DNA of 64,000 nt from Hibiscus mutabilis. Taxonomy: Eukaryota; Streptophyta; Magnoliopsida; Malvales; Malvaceae. Position 1 is the first letter of the stretch; the number at the start of each line of letters is the position of its first letter. Made by a program: the position numbers and the translations under genes. The notes beneath the pieces are model-generated. The model saw only the letters and a list, made by a program, of their open reading frames with translations, did no database searches and was not told where the DNA came from. Below, piece after piece: positions 43,501 to 55,096 of the stretch. Where the stretch lies: NCBI GenBank assembly GCA_019671005.1, contig CM033732.1:6542886-6606885 (forward strand), written 5' to 3'.

Positions 43501-46500
43501 GGCGAAACTTGCTAAATCCCTGAACTGGCTGATATATGTATTTCATCATCATCATCACCATGACCTCAGTTATATCCTCCCCGTGAGTGGTCGAACATTT
43601 GCAACCATGACCTTTCATTTTGAAATCATCTATGAAGCAACACAAGAGAATCTTTGGGCTGAAAGTAATAAAGTTGACTTCATTTACTGCTTTAGAGATA
43701 ATTCTTGCAAACTGTGCCCCCTAGCCATGAATGGGACAGACTTCAAAACAACAGACAATCTTGGAAGCATTCATTCCGGATCTCTAACTAATCAACTTCT
43801 TAATTTCCTCCATTAAGGACCTACATTTCTTGGTAGCTCATCCTGGTGTCCCATGTGAAATTTGCAAATACTATCGGGATCATAACTATAGGAAAATAAG
43901 CTTAACATCTTCTTCACTAGCCTAGGGATGCGATAAGTCTGAAATGGGCACTCAAAATTTTCATTTGACCAAGGAACCTTCCATGATAGGCCTGGTGATT
44001 CAATTGACCATTTCTTCTTACAACCTTAAAGAGTATGATTATTGCATTCATTCACTTCTTTCTCTCTTTTCTCTTGACATTTTCAGCATTTGTTTTTCGA
44101 GCAATCCAATTGCACTTTCTCCAATCAGGGGACTACTCTAGAAGTTAGATATCTTAATAACTGGTCTTCAGTATCAACTTTCAGAATCTCCCACTTTAGA
44201 AAGTTTTGAATTTGCAGCTTGAAAATGTAGCAATCTTCAATGTCTCAATCATAACTCACAATAGTCTTGATACTGTAACAACTTAACTGATAAGGCTCTG
44301 ATAATTTCTCGTGATGCGGCGAAGCTTCAAGCAGTTTGAAATATATCTCTCAATAAACATGAATGTGATTCAGTTTGACTTTTGACTTTCCACTAACATG
44401 AGCATCTGATATTGGAGCATTCTTTGGTACAGGAAATATTGTAAGAAAAATACCAAAATGTTATTCTAAATCCAGCAAACCCCTGACTACAACGAGTTAT
44501 TCATAAAAGTTTTTCATAGCTTTTGTCCCTTTCCTTTTATCTCTACTGCTTTAACAACTAATAGTCTTTGATTGAGTTGGACTCTTTTCTTTTGGAACAT
44601 AAATACCTAGTTCTGATGAAACCAAAAACTTCAGTAGGGTCATTATCTGAAAGTGATTTTGGATAAAGCAGGGCCACAAATCTGAATACGGCATTGGATA
44701 GGAATGGTTGTCTTATTTTTCTGACTGATATCTTCTGTCTCTTTGTCTTGCATCTGTATTCTGCCCTTCTTGCAATCAATTTCTTTGTGAGCAAACTTCA
44801 ATCTTCAATTGACCTTAGCATTCATCCCTTTAGAGAAAAACTCTTATGTTTCCCCTTGTCTTTGTTAGGATCATTATATCCTTTGACTGCTATTGAACCA
44901 TCGATCGTCAATACTTTCGGCTAGACTCCATAATTTGAATTCGTTTAGTCTTTCTATGTCTGTCTACTGGGCTTCCTTCATTTTAGTATTTTCAAGATCC
45001 ACTGGTAACTCTAAGTCAAGCAGTCCACTGTTCTCTTTATAATCCAAACTCAGGTCTTTTGGATTCTGTACAAATGCCCCCGGCTATGTTGATCTAGACT
45101 TGCTCATCTTTCATTTGGCTTTTTTTTCATCTGTTTCTCTCTTTTTTTTGTTTTTTTAACTTTTTCTTTTCTTTTTTTGGCTTTCCTTTTTTTGACATCT
45201 TTTTTTGCATACAGAGTCTTTTCAGACTAAACCTTTATGTGAGATAAGTTTTCTCCTTGATCATCAATGTTGCTATTTTGTCTGGAATATTTCCTTTCTC
45301 AACTTATCTAACTCCAAGCAATGTGGTAACTCAGGTTTCCATCTCATTCTCGGACTGATCAGCTTTTTTCTTCATTTGATCCAATTGGTCCTTAAAAGCC
45401 TTTATGACTGCTCAACCTTAGTAAATTTGTTACCCATACTTTTCAGAACATAAATTTAACTAATGGAAATGTTACAAAAAATGCAATGTTTTAAATAAAG
45501 GTGCAATATTTTTAATTTACATACTATTTAAATGGTGTAATGCATGAATGCACGAGGTATCAATTTCAAGAACTAGTCATTAGAACAACACTCGTCTAAC
45601 TAAAGAGTTGAATAAGAGAAAAGGCAATATGTCACTAGCTCCAGCTCTTTTGGTTGATAACTTATTCAGCCTCTGAATCAACGTCTGCCCTAGCTCGGTG
45701 TCAATATCAAAGTGTTGTTGCAATCTCATAACTTCATCGAACAAAATCTGTACATGCCAGGCGACCCCGCATTTGGCTCCTAAAGTTAATCATCTCACAA
45801 CTCTATTTCTGGATAATCTGGATTACTGCCTCGACTTGATTTTCAGTATTTCGTCCTTTAATTTGTGGTACCTCTTTGAAACTCACGAGCTGGTCTTACA
45901 ATTGTTGTACTATATTTTTTGATTCTGTCACTTTCTACAGCTCCTTATTTTATCAGTATTTCCCTTGATTATGGTACCATTCGGTAAATTTCATCATTTA
46001 CGAATCATGAACATCGCCTCTGAGTTCAAAGCTTTCTGTTCTTCCTTAGGTTCTTTCCTGTCAACAACGGCCCTTAAATGCCCCTACATTTATCTGTTAT
46101 TTATCCTTCTCTGGTTATTATTGTTTTCTCTGAATACTGCATCTTGTTTATATCTGTAACTGCTGCTGACTCTATCTTGAAACTCGGACTGTTGTTAAGC
46201 CTTGTATAAACCTTGTCCTTTGACCACTGGAGCAGTGTAGCAAAGCCTCGTATTTCTCTATTGTTGGTGTTACATCTATTCTCCCGAAAAGTGAACAATT
46301 ATACTGACTTCATAAACGGGTCACGGCCCTAAACAATTATTGATCCCTTTGACTGTCTGACAGCAACACTATAATTCTGAAATTCTATTGGAAATGACTC
46401 TTCGTATTCCCATCTATGGTTCTCCAATTAATTTAATTCTGACAAATCTTCATCATGTTTAAAAATTTCCGGTACAACCTTGCATTGATGACATCTGGCC

Positions 46501-46820
46501 TCAACGGATATTGTCTTCATTCTTGTATTGAGTCTTCTTGAATCATGTCCACAGTGACATTATCCCCCACTTGTCTATCGGACCCTTCAGCTCTTATGGC
46601 CACTGCCTACTCGACTAATTCTCAAACCGATACCTCTCATGAACGCAATGTAACATATAACAAAACACAGAAAAACAAAATAAAACAAAAAACTGTGTCA
46701 GTATGGTGAAGTAATACTGTAAGCAAAACTAATTATTACAATAAAACAATTTATATTGCATAAAATTAACTAGAGAACAATTTATTTTGCACACAAAAAT
46801 ATATAGAGAAATGAATTTAA
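40531..46820. other. M internal region, no recognisable gene
   Basis: About 6.3 kb of AT-rich sequence with no gag or pol motif that I can see on either strand. On minus, fragments at about 45960-45760 and 45755-45610 are open in different frames and read like a charged, coiled-coil-type protein (for example RLQQHFDIDTELGQTLIQRL). They may be relics of gag or of a coiled-coil ORF, but I cannot name a family. Another 78-codon minus frame at 44794-44558 is unassigned. A 17-base direct duplication TCATTTATTTCAAGTGA occurs at about 42041-42085. Confidence 0.5.
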
Positions 46821-47260
46821 ATCAGCAACACACTGTCCTAGGTCCCTGTCTGGCTCTAGTGGGGTATGTTTGTATTACAACATGTGGGTTTCGATCTAGA
46901 CTTTGGGTACCCGAACTGTCGTTACTGGACTAGTAAGACATCGATTCGGGAGTATACGACCCCTTATAGCGGAGGCATAGCTTCACTGTGTATAAGGTTG
47001 GTATATCGAAAGGAGGACAAAACCCGATCACGGAGCTGAATAACTCACGTAAGATCATGCCTCACTCCCACTTAAAGGTGAAAAGTCCGGGTAGAAGGCT
47101 TATGCATGAATGACAAATTATATCACACAAGAAAAAGCTACCTGCATTTTTTCAGAAAATTCATCCAATAATTATAGGAAAAATTAAATTCAAATTACTG
47201 TCCAAAATGTCAAAATGCCACGTAAAATTAATTTGGCCTGACTCTCGTTTTTTATTTTTG
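46820..47260 (-). other. Leader of element M
   Basis: The region next to the primer-binding site has no ORF. It contains 'acgaccccttatagcggagg' and 'gcctcactcccacttaaagg', phrases related to the O and L leaders (63130-63460 and 55262-55520). Confidence 0.55.
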
Positions 47261-47280
47261 TTTCCCCAGTGGTGTCGCCA
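47261..47280 (-). other. Primer-binding site of element M
   Basis: Minus strand reads TGGCGACACCACTGGGGAAA, three bases inside the LTR. It is a diverged form of the tRNA-Arg-type site in O and L. Confidence 0.75.
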
Positions 47281-47283
47281 AGC

Positions 47284-50263
47284 TGTCGCGACCATTTTGA
47301 AAATCGGGACGTGTAAAAATAGCCTGACGAACGATCTTTTGGTAAAATTAGAGTTTTCTGGCCATTTTTAATTTAATCTTGAAATTTTAGGGGTTTTGTA
47401 TTAAATCGAATTTTCCTTTATTTATCCTTAAAAAACATTTGGAGTCGCCACTGATCACTTCGTGGTAGACCGGACACCGAAAAACAAACCAGAGATTTTG
47501 TTTTAAAAATTGGGTTCGTGAGTCGGTTACGTGTAGGGAAGGATTAGCACCCCTACGAACGCTCGTTATCGGTACCTTTAATTTTACGTGGCATTTTGGC
47601 ATTTAGAATAATTATTTGAATTTAATTTATTCTATAATTATTAATTGAATTTAAATTCCGAATGCAGATATCCTTTTATAAGGAAATTCATTTTGTTCGA
47701 ATACGAGATTAAAAGCACCCCGTTAGGTGGCACCCCTATTCGTATTTAAAAATAAATTTCCAGCATAAAAGGTTTTTAATGAATGATATTTTATTGTCTG
47801 ATCAATTTAAAGTTTTAATCCTAAAAAGACTCTAATTATTTAGTTATTTAAAGCTACGAATATTAATTAATTTAATGGCTTTCATGTGAAAATGTCAACT
47901 TCTTGAACACCTTCCATATATTTAAACCCTTAAATTAATCATATTCCTAATTAATTAATTCTTCTAATTAATTAAAGTTCTAGTCCTAATTACGGCTCTA
48001 ACAAATTATTTAATCAATTTTGTAAGTGAAAATGTATATCAGATATATACCTTTATGACCAAGGCTGAGATAACACCTCATTGTAAACAATGGAACACCA
48101 TCCAGATTTGAACCTCAAAGATTCTATTCGATATACATTTAATTAACTACAATGTATTAATTTTAAATGTCAACTAAAGAACTAATTTAATATCCAATTA
48201 TAAGTGTAACATATTAAATATATTCATTAAAATCCATGTTTAGATAACACCCCATTGTAAACAATGGAACACCATCCAAATTAGGATTTTAAATTTTATA
48301 TTTAATATATTTTAATTACTATAATTATCTATCCTATTTAATTATTGAAATCCTAATTAAAGATCCTAAACTAAAAGGCTCTAAACAATTATTAAGTCTA
48401 AGTGTGCTTAATTGTCTAACAAAAACATACTATATGCTATTTTTTAAAATATGCACACATATATATTAACAACATTTAAATGAAACAATTAAATAAATAA
48501 TTAAATCAAATTGAAATGAACATTGAAACTGAATTTTATTAATAAGGGACGTAATTGAAACTATTACATAGCCTAATGCCCTAATTACAAAGCAATGGTG
48601 ACTAAATTGAACAGATTATAAATCTAAGGATTCAATTAAGGGGTTCAGGGGATTAAATTGGGTTAATTGCAAAGTTTGAGGAACGAATTAAAAGGAACTA
48701 AGGACCATATTGAAATACATCCCAAAAGCCCAGGGATTAAGTCCCGAATTAACCCAAAAAGCCTCAAAATTCGCAGGTCTACACCCGACCCGGTCCCTGG
48801 CGCGCGGATCCCATCCCAAAACGTCGTCGTTCCATTAGGCTATAAAAGCCCAATTTTAAACCCAAACCCTCATTTCTCAAATATTCACTCTCTCTCCTCT
48901 TCCAATTTTTTCTGAATACCAACATTTCATTCCTAGAAAACCCACCTCGAAATGGATTCAAACTGTTGTTCTTCCCCATGTTCTTCATATATTCATCGAC
49001 AAAACCTCGTTTAATCCACCACAAACACCTAACTCCACCCCCATTCATGTTTCTTAAAGATCAAACTCATCCTTTAACATAAACTCATTTTTTTTGTTCA
49101 CTTTTCCTCCTTTCAATCTTCATAAACACGAAAACTTCCCACTTTCCTATTTTTCTAAGATTAAACAACTAAATTTCCTTAGACTCAATTCCAGTTCATC
49201 TACCCTTCCATTCTCGATTCCATCGTCGCCATCTTGAACCTCTATGATACGTTCACAGGCCACTAGAGGCGGTGTCGGGTATTGCTGGTCGTCGTCTCCA
49301 ATTATCCCCCTCCTTACTCCGGTCACCCTCGACCACCATCTATAACATTCGGCCGCCGTTTGGTTATGGTCGGCCGCCATAAGATAATTTTCGGTAACCG
49401 TGTTGAAACCCTAAAACTCCATTTTCGAACCCTAAACCTAAATCTAAACCCAAATCCATCACGATTCCCTTTCTCCCTGACCTAAACCTAAACTACCCAT
49501 ACCCGGACCACTTCGACTCCGACCATACAAAAAAAACCTTCTGCCACCGTTCAGATAAGTTCCCGATCACCGTAACAACTTCCGTTCTCATTCTATTATT
49601 TTTTATATATACATGTAAACTAACATTTTATCTCTGTTTGCAGGAAATTAAATCGGAAAAATATAACTTTCCAATGACCGACGACTATCATGCTTCCATG
49701 GCGGCCGTTCGGCATCTCCGACATCTCCTCGGCTTCCGAAGTCGGTTGAGTTTCGGTGGCTCTTCAACTTTCAGTGGTTCAACTCCCGGTAAAGCTTTCT
49801 CACTCCTTCATTATTACTATATTAATTATTATTATTTTTATTTAGTTTATTAATGACTAATTATTATTCTTGACTGACACTTTCTCTTTCCTATTTATAG
49901 GTGGTCAGAGTTGCTGACGTCATGGGTGGCCAGCTGTGTTTAAAGAAAAACAGATCCGAGTGAAGGCTTTTCGGACCAATAAGAGAGTGCCACGTGGCAT
50001 TATTTGGGCGGGAAAATGGGCTTTTATCAGATTTGTGTTTGTTTGGGATTTTTATCTGATAAACGAAATGTAATTGGGTGGGAAAACAAATGTAATGGGT
50101 TTTGTAACTGTAAATGGATTTTGTGAATTTGTACTTGGGCTTTGGGGTTTTTTACGAATGTAATTGGTCATTTAAAAGGATTTTTGGACTGTTATTTGAG
50201 ATATTATTTATTTAGTATTATTTATTATTTATTTATTAGCCCGGTCAAAATTCAGGTATAACA
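47284..50263 (-). repeat. 5' LTR of element M, complete
   Basis: 2980 bp. Plus-strand ends are TGTCGCGACC and GGTATAACA. It includes the conserved LTR block at 47440-47580 and AT-rich sequence with a repeated 'gataacaccccattgtaaac' motif (48070, 48245; also 15685, 15850). Confidence 0.9.
48822..49920 (+). promoter_or_regulatory. Antisense promoter- and exon-like structure in M 5' LTR
   Basis: Same order as in the 3' copy: ACGTCGTCGTTCC box (48820-48832), TATAAAA 48841-48847, CT-rich leader, acceptor TTTGCAG ending 49643, exon-like 49644-49788 with ATG at 49674, donor GTAAAG at 49789 and acceptor TTTATAG ending 49900. The putative intron is 112 bp in both LTR copies. The ~40-codon frame (MTDDYHAS... 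to ...GSTPG) stays open despite substitutions. Confidence 0.45.
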
Positions 50264-50460
50264 GGTTCGTGCCTCAGAGATGTTTGAAAAAGATCTTTTT
50301 AAGGCGCCTGTTTGGGTTTTCACCTTTATTTTCATCATTTTTTCTCTTTTTTTCTTCTCCTTCTTTTTGATTTTTTTATTTTTTAAATTTTTTTCTCTTT
50401 TTTTCTTTTCTTTTTCTTCAGACAAAATATTTTTCGGTTACATCTGAGGTTTGCTCCGCT
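50264..50460. other. O internal sequence right of M
   Basis: Near-copy of 14740-14880 ('agatgtttgaaaaagatc', 'aaggcgcctgtttgggtttt') followed by a T-rich run. Confidence 0.6.
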
Positions 50461-51050
50461 GTGGCTCTAGGGAGATAAACTAGTCTTGGTTCTCATTCCG
50501 CTACCTCTCCAGGGATATGAGATAAATGTGATGAAGCTTTGTTCCACTGCTCCTCCAGGGATACATACTTTATATCGGGTCCATTTTGATGCCTCTTCAG
50601 GGAGATGAACTCGTCTTGGTTCTCATTCTGTTGCCACTTCAGGGAGATGAGACAAATATGATGAAGTTTTGTTCCACTGCTCCTTCAGGGAAACAAGCTT
50701 TATACTGGGTCCATTCCACTGCCTCTTCAGGGATACGAACTCATCTTGATTCTCATTTCGCCGACACTTCAGGGAGATGAGACAAATGTGATGAAGTTTT
50801 GTTTCAATGCTCCTTCAGGGAAACAAGCTTTATACCGGGTCCATTCCACTACCTCTTCAAGGAGGTAAACTCGTCTGGGTTCTCATTCCACTGCCACGCT
50901 AGGGATATGCGATAAATCTGATAAAGTTTCTTCCACTGCTCATTCAGGGATACAAATTTTATGTATGGCTCATTCCACTACCTCCTCAGGGAGATGAACT
51001 CGTCTTGGTTCTCATTCCACTGCCACTTCAGGGATATGAGATAACTGGTT
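50460..51050. repeat. 130-bp tandem array in O
   Basis: CTCGTCTTGGTTCTCATT (or variant) begins at 50480, 50610, 50740, 50870 and 50999, a period of about 130 bp. Each unit is itself three ~43-bp subunits with CCACTGCC...TTCAGGGA. Confidence 0.85.
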
Positions 51051-51299
51051 TCATCATTTTGAACGTCTCGGGCCTCTTTTTGGGTTCGTGCCTAGGATAT
51101 TCTGAAAAGATCTCTCTTGCTCTCTTTTTTACAGTGCCCTCTCGGGTTTTCACCTTGATTTTTTTCATTTCATTTTATTTTTTTTATTTTTTTGTCATCT
51201 TTCTCTATCTTTTTTTGAATTATTTTCTTCTTCTTTTTCTTTTTTTTGAGTTTTTCCTTCTTTTTTTCTTTCTTAAGTAATGATAGAAATAGGAAATTT

Positions 51300-52215
51300 A
51301 TTTTGTCAAAAAGATATATTTATGAAAGGATAAAGTTTGAAAAAAAATGTCCTTATAAAAGGACTAAGTTATGAAACTCGGTTTTTGAAAATATCCTTTT
51401 GGAAGGATTGAGTTATGAAACCCCATTTTGAAAAGTATCCCAAAGTTTGGAAAAATATCCTTTTGGAATGAACGAGTTTTGAAAATTTTCCAGAAGATTT
51501 GGAAAAATATCCTTATGAAAGGATCGAGTTTTGAAAATTTTTCAGAAGTTTGGAAAAATATCCTTATGGAAGGATTGAGTTTTGAAAATTTTCCAGAAGT
51601 TTGAAAAAATATCCTTATGGAAGGATTGAGTTTTGAAAATTTTCCAAAAGTTTGAAAAAATATCCTTATGGAAGGATTGAGTTTTGAAAATTTTCCAGAA
51701 GTTTGGAAAGATATCCTTATGGAAGGATTGAGTTTTGAAAATTTTTCCAGAAGTTTGGAAAGATATCCTTATGGAATGATTGAATTTTGAAAATTTTCCA
51801 GTAGTTTGGAAAAATATCCTTATGGAAAGATTGGGTTTGGGAGTTATCCAGAAGTTTGGAAAACATCCTTTTAGAAAGATTAAGTTATGGAACTTGATTT
51901 TGAAAAATATCCAGAAGTTTGGACGAGTATCCTTATAGAAGGATTGAGTTTTAAAAAATTTTCCAGTAGTTTGGAGAAATATCCTTATGGAAGGATTGAG
52001 TTTTGAAAATTTTCCAGTAGTTTAGAGAAAATATCCTTATGGAATGATTGAAACTAAAAAAATTTCCAGTAGTTTAGAAAAATAACCTTATGGAAGGATT
52101 GAAATTTGAAATCTTCCAAAAGTTTTGAAAAATATCCTTATGAAAGGATTGAGTTTTGAAAATTTTCCAGTAGTTTGGAAAAAATATCCTTATGGAAGGA
52201 TTGAGTTTTTAAAAT
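51300..52215. repeat. ~55-bp tandem array in O with a hairpin in each unit
   Basis: About 16 units of the form TTTGGAAAAATATCCTTATGG then AAGGATTGAGTTTTGAAAAT and TTTCCAGAAG. Each unit carries ATCCTT-ATGG-AAGGAT, a six-base stem with a four-base loop. The region 51060-51300 before it is T-rich without a gene. Confidence 0.85.
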
Positions 52216-53077
52216 TTTTTCCTGTATTTATGCAAATGAGATGCATGTGCATGCTTTTGCAAGGATACAATGTTATGTGTGTCATGATGTATGATTATGT
52301 TTAAAAGATGCAATGATGCATATGCCTCCAAATATGCTTTCGTGATACATGGTCACATTTTGATGAGGCAATGTTATGTTTGTAATGATGCATGGAGATG
52401 TATGAAATATTCGTAGGAGTTTTCTTCCTTTTGGTTCAGTTCGATCTTCTGATTTTCTCGAGCAAAAGCTTGCACCCCGAATCTTCTTTGTTTTCATTTT
52501 TTTATTCAAATTTCTGAGCTGATTGACCTTTGCAGGCTCGTCTCTTTTCATCTTCTTGAGGGAACGACGGCTTTGTCTGATCGAATGTTGCCCCAAATAT
52601 CATTTTGACTGAATACCTTTGAAGGCTTTCTTCCTTATTTTGAATAGCCATAGGCCTTAGGTCTTTTGTACCTTATATTTCTAAAAAGTAAAGCAAGAAA
52701 TCTTTTTGTTTCAAAGAAAATTTTCAAAATGAGAATTTTTTTCATGAAGTGGAGGGATTAAGTGCCTCCAAACTGATTAGAATCAATTGTTGGGTTGGAA
52801 CCGATGTGGTTCTTTGAAAATACGGATAAAAGTTTTTGGAAAAGTATGAATAAATTAAATTTTGAAAATTTTGTTTTTGCTTTGTTTTTTGTTCAAAATG
52901 AAACATGGGGGAATGCATTTGAATAATCACATGCTCTTACAAAAGATTTCCCTTTTTACCTTCAGGCCTAGGTAAAAGGTTGATTTTAGGCATTACTTAA
53001 AAGATTTAGGTTACAAAGATGCCCCAAACAAAAAGAATTAAGCCTCTGAAGGTCATTCATTCTTCTTCAATCCTCAA
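52216..53077. other. O internal region between array and gag, no gene
   Basis: Contains repeated ATGATGCATG-like words (52240-52400), then AT-rich sequence. No pol motif is seen where a complete element would have it. Confidence 0.55.
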
Positions 53078-53142
53078 TTATCTTGTCTGAGGAACCCCAT
53101 TGTTGAACTTCAGAGTGCCGCTCTCGATCAGGCTCTGCACCT
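53078..53142 (-). pseudogene. gag: 3' end of O gag, right after the L insertion
   Basis: When L and one CACCT copy are ignored, the minus-strand reading frame of the gag at 61142-61313 runs on into this segment (SLIESGTLKFNNGVPQT) and stops at TAA 53080-53078. This confirms that L inserted into gag. In related gags the frame goes further, so the stop is probably premature. Confidence 0.75.
53138..53142. repeat. Target-site duplication of element L (left, CACCT)
   Basis: Exact match with 61137-61141. Confidence 0.92.
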
Positions 53143-55075
53143 TGTAATAACCCATTTCACCTGGGCCTTAAGCCCACTAACCAAACCCAAAAACCCATTA
53201 CCTGAATCAAACCTAAATATTAACCGACCCGACCCGGAAACCAAATAAAACCCTAAAACAAAATACCCTGACCCAAATAACCCTACGCCGCCACCGTTCT
53301 CTGCCGCCACCGCATACCTTCCGGCCGCCACTTGCTGTCGCCGGCAATTACAACCCAAAACCCTAAATTTAGTCCCTAAAATCTTTAAATTTACCATCCT
53401 AAAATTAATTAAACTCCTACTCAACAACCTTAAACCAATCTCTGCCACCACCATACCCTCACCCATGCTTCTGCCACCACCATACCAATTGACCATACCC
53501 CTATCTCAGACCCATATCCCCAAAATCCAGGTTCTTCATCACTAGATCTGCAACAAGAATTAAAAAATGATGGAGTTGTTAGTACATTAGATGGGTTTAT
53601 AAAACCCGAACAAAAAATGTAATGGGGTTCAAAAAAACAGAAAGAAAGGGGTTTCAGATTCAAAAAAAGTGTAAGAAATTTGAAATTAATTTTTTTCAGA
53701 GTTCGTCTTTCTATTAAGAATCTAAAGCAAAGTTTGTTTATTTATTTTTTTTGAAATATATCTTAGTTTTCAGAAATCAAAACATCATTTTTGTTTGTAA
53801 AACTCAAAACAAAAAGAGAGAAAGTTTTGAAGTTACCTGGTGCCGTCGTGACCACAGTCGTGAGGCTTCAGGGCCGATGAACGGAAAACATGGGTGAGCG
53901 ACGCCATTGGGGTCTGTGTTGAGAGAAAAGGAAAGATATGATAGATTATGGTTTTTATTTGAATCATTTTAACCAAAAAATATTAACCTCTGATATTTGT
54001 TTTAACCGGCCAAAGTTCAAACAACGGCGTATTGAACAGCCCCGACCCGCATGTGACCCGATAAACAAGGAGGATCCGCGCGTCATTTAAGGGTCTAATT
54101 ACCCGGGCGGTCCTTTCTCTTCTTTTATGTTTTCATTACTTTCATGGAATAATCACTCTTTTGGTCCTTATGGTTTTTCATGTGTGTTTAATATCGCCCC
54201 CTCTTCTTTTTTAGCTTTTAATTCTTGTTTTTTTTCATTTTGGTCCGTATGCTTTAGCCTTTAATTTCCAGCATATTATTTTTATAAGTTTACATTTATT
54301 TCCTTACATTTCACATTTGTTTCAGGTTAGTCTTTTTTTATGTTGTTCTAGCCATGCATTTTAATATTTGTACATTTTAACCCTTAACATCTAGTTTCAT
54401 GATATATTTTATACTGTTCCATGCATCTTAATATGATTCATGCATATACTACTATTATTATCATTACTCATTATTATTATTATCATTATTATTATTGTTA
54501 TTGTTATCATATTTTATGTGTTAGATTAATATTCATGTTTGTATGTTTTAGAGTTGTATCTTATTTATGTTAGGTTTGTTTTTTTATGTGTTAGATTAAT
54601 ATTTTATTCGTATTTATTTTTATCGCATTGTATGTTTGCCATGTTTTAAGTTACATTTGGAATATAAATTGTCAATGCGGTGCCCTTTTATCCGAGCGTA
54701 AACGGGGCCAGTATTAGGCGTAGTGATGGTGGTTAGGCGTTTACTCTCGGATAACGGGGCTCTTAAAATTTACTTGCACATATAACCGAATTTTAATTTA
54801 AGCGTCACTTCAATCCAGAAAATCTAATATTAATAAAATGGTAATTATTAAAGTACCAATTTTGGGCGGTGTGGGGGTGCTAATCCTTCCCCATTCGTAA
54901 CCGACTCTCGAACCCTACATTTTGAAATCTCTGGTTTTTACAGTGTCCAGTCCACCTTGAGTGGCAGGTGGCGACTCCATTTTTAAACAAAATACGATTT
55001 TTCTAAAGTCTCACGGAAGACTTCATTTTCAAAATAAAACCACATTCTTTTTTAGTGATAGGGGACATCGCTACA
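53143..55075 (+). repeat. 5' LTR of element L
   Basis: It includes a microsatellite-like TTATTA/ATTATT stretch (54460-54500), a repeated 'atgtgttagattaatatt' motif (54517, 54576) and the conserved LTR block at 54871-55003. Confidence 0.92.
53548..53925 (-). promoter_or_regulatory. Antisense exon/intron-like structure in L 5' LTR
   Basis: On minus, against the sense of L, a CT-rich leader is followed by ATG at 53907 and an open stretch (MASLTHVFRSSALK...) to a donor CACCAG|GTAAC at 53837/53836. A 289-bp intron-like AT-rich sequence ends at TTCTTGTTGCAG (53548). An open 3' part follows (the frames 53663-53430 and 53496-53128 overlap it). The 3' LTR keeps the donor and acceptor (59902 to 59615, 288 bp) but not the ATG, which argues against a conserved protein. 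Confidence 0.45.
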
Positions 55076-55077
55076 GA

Positions 55078-55096
55078 TGGCAACTCCGCTGAGGAC
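55078..55096 (+). other. Primer-binding site of element L (tRNA-Arg type)
   Basis: TGGCAACTCCGCTGAGGAC, two bases after the LTR. The ancestral form TGGCGACTCCGCTGGGGAC would pair with a plant tRNA-Arg whose acceptor begins GACTCCG, as I remember it. Confidence 0.75.

Larger units (their letters stand above)
14899..50263 (-). mobile_element. Element M: large non-coding retrotransposon with nested A1 and A2
   Basis: It is bounded by direct LTR copies at 14899-17680 (truncated) and 47284-50263 (complete). The primer-binding site on minus at 47280-47261 reads TGGCGACACCACTGGGGAAA, related to the site of O and L, so M is minus-oriented. No target duplication is found: CAAGA lies on the left and GGTTC on the right. 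About 10 bases expected from the flanking duplication are absent on the right, so the ends may have been trimmed. Its own internal region (38535-47260) shows no recognisable gag or pol. Confidence 0.8.

Noticed and set aside
41160..46300. Host gene exons in the M internal region (several 60-105 codon plus frames)
   Set aside because: No start/stop or splice coherence, no known domain, and they lie antisense in a retrotransposon interior.
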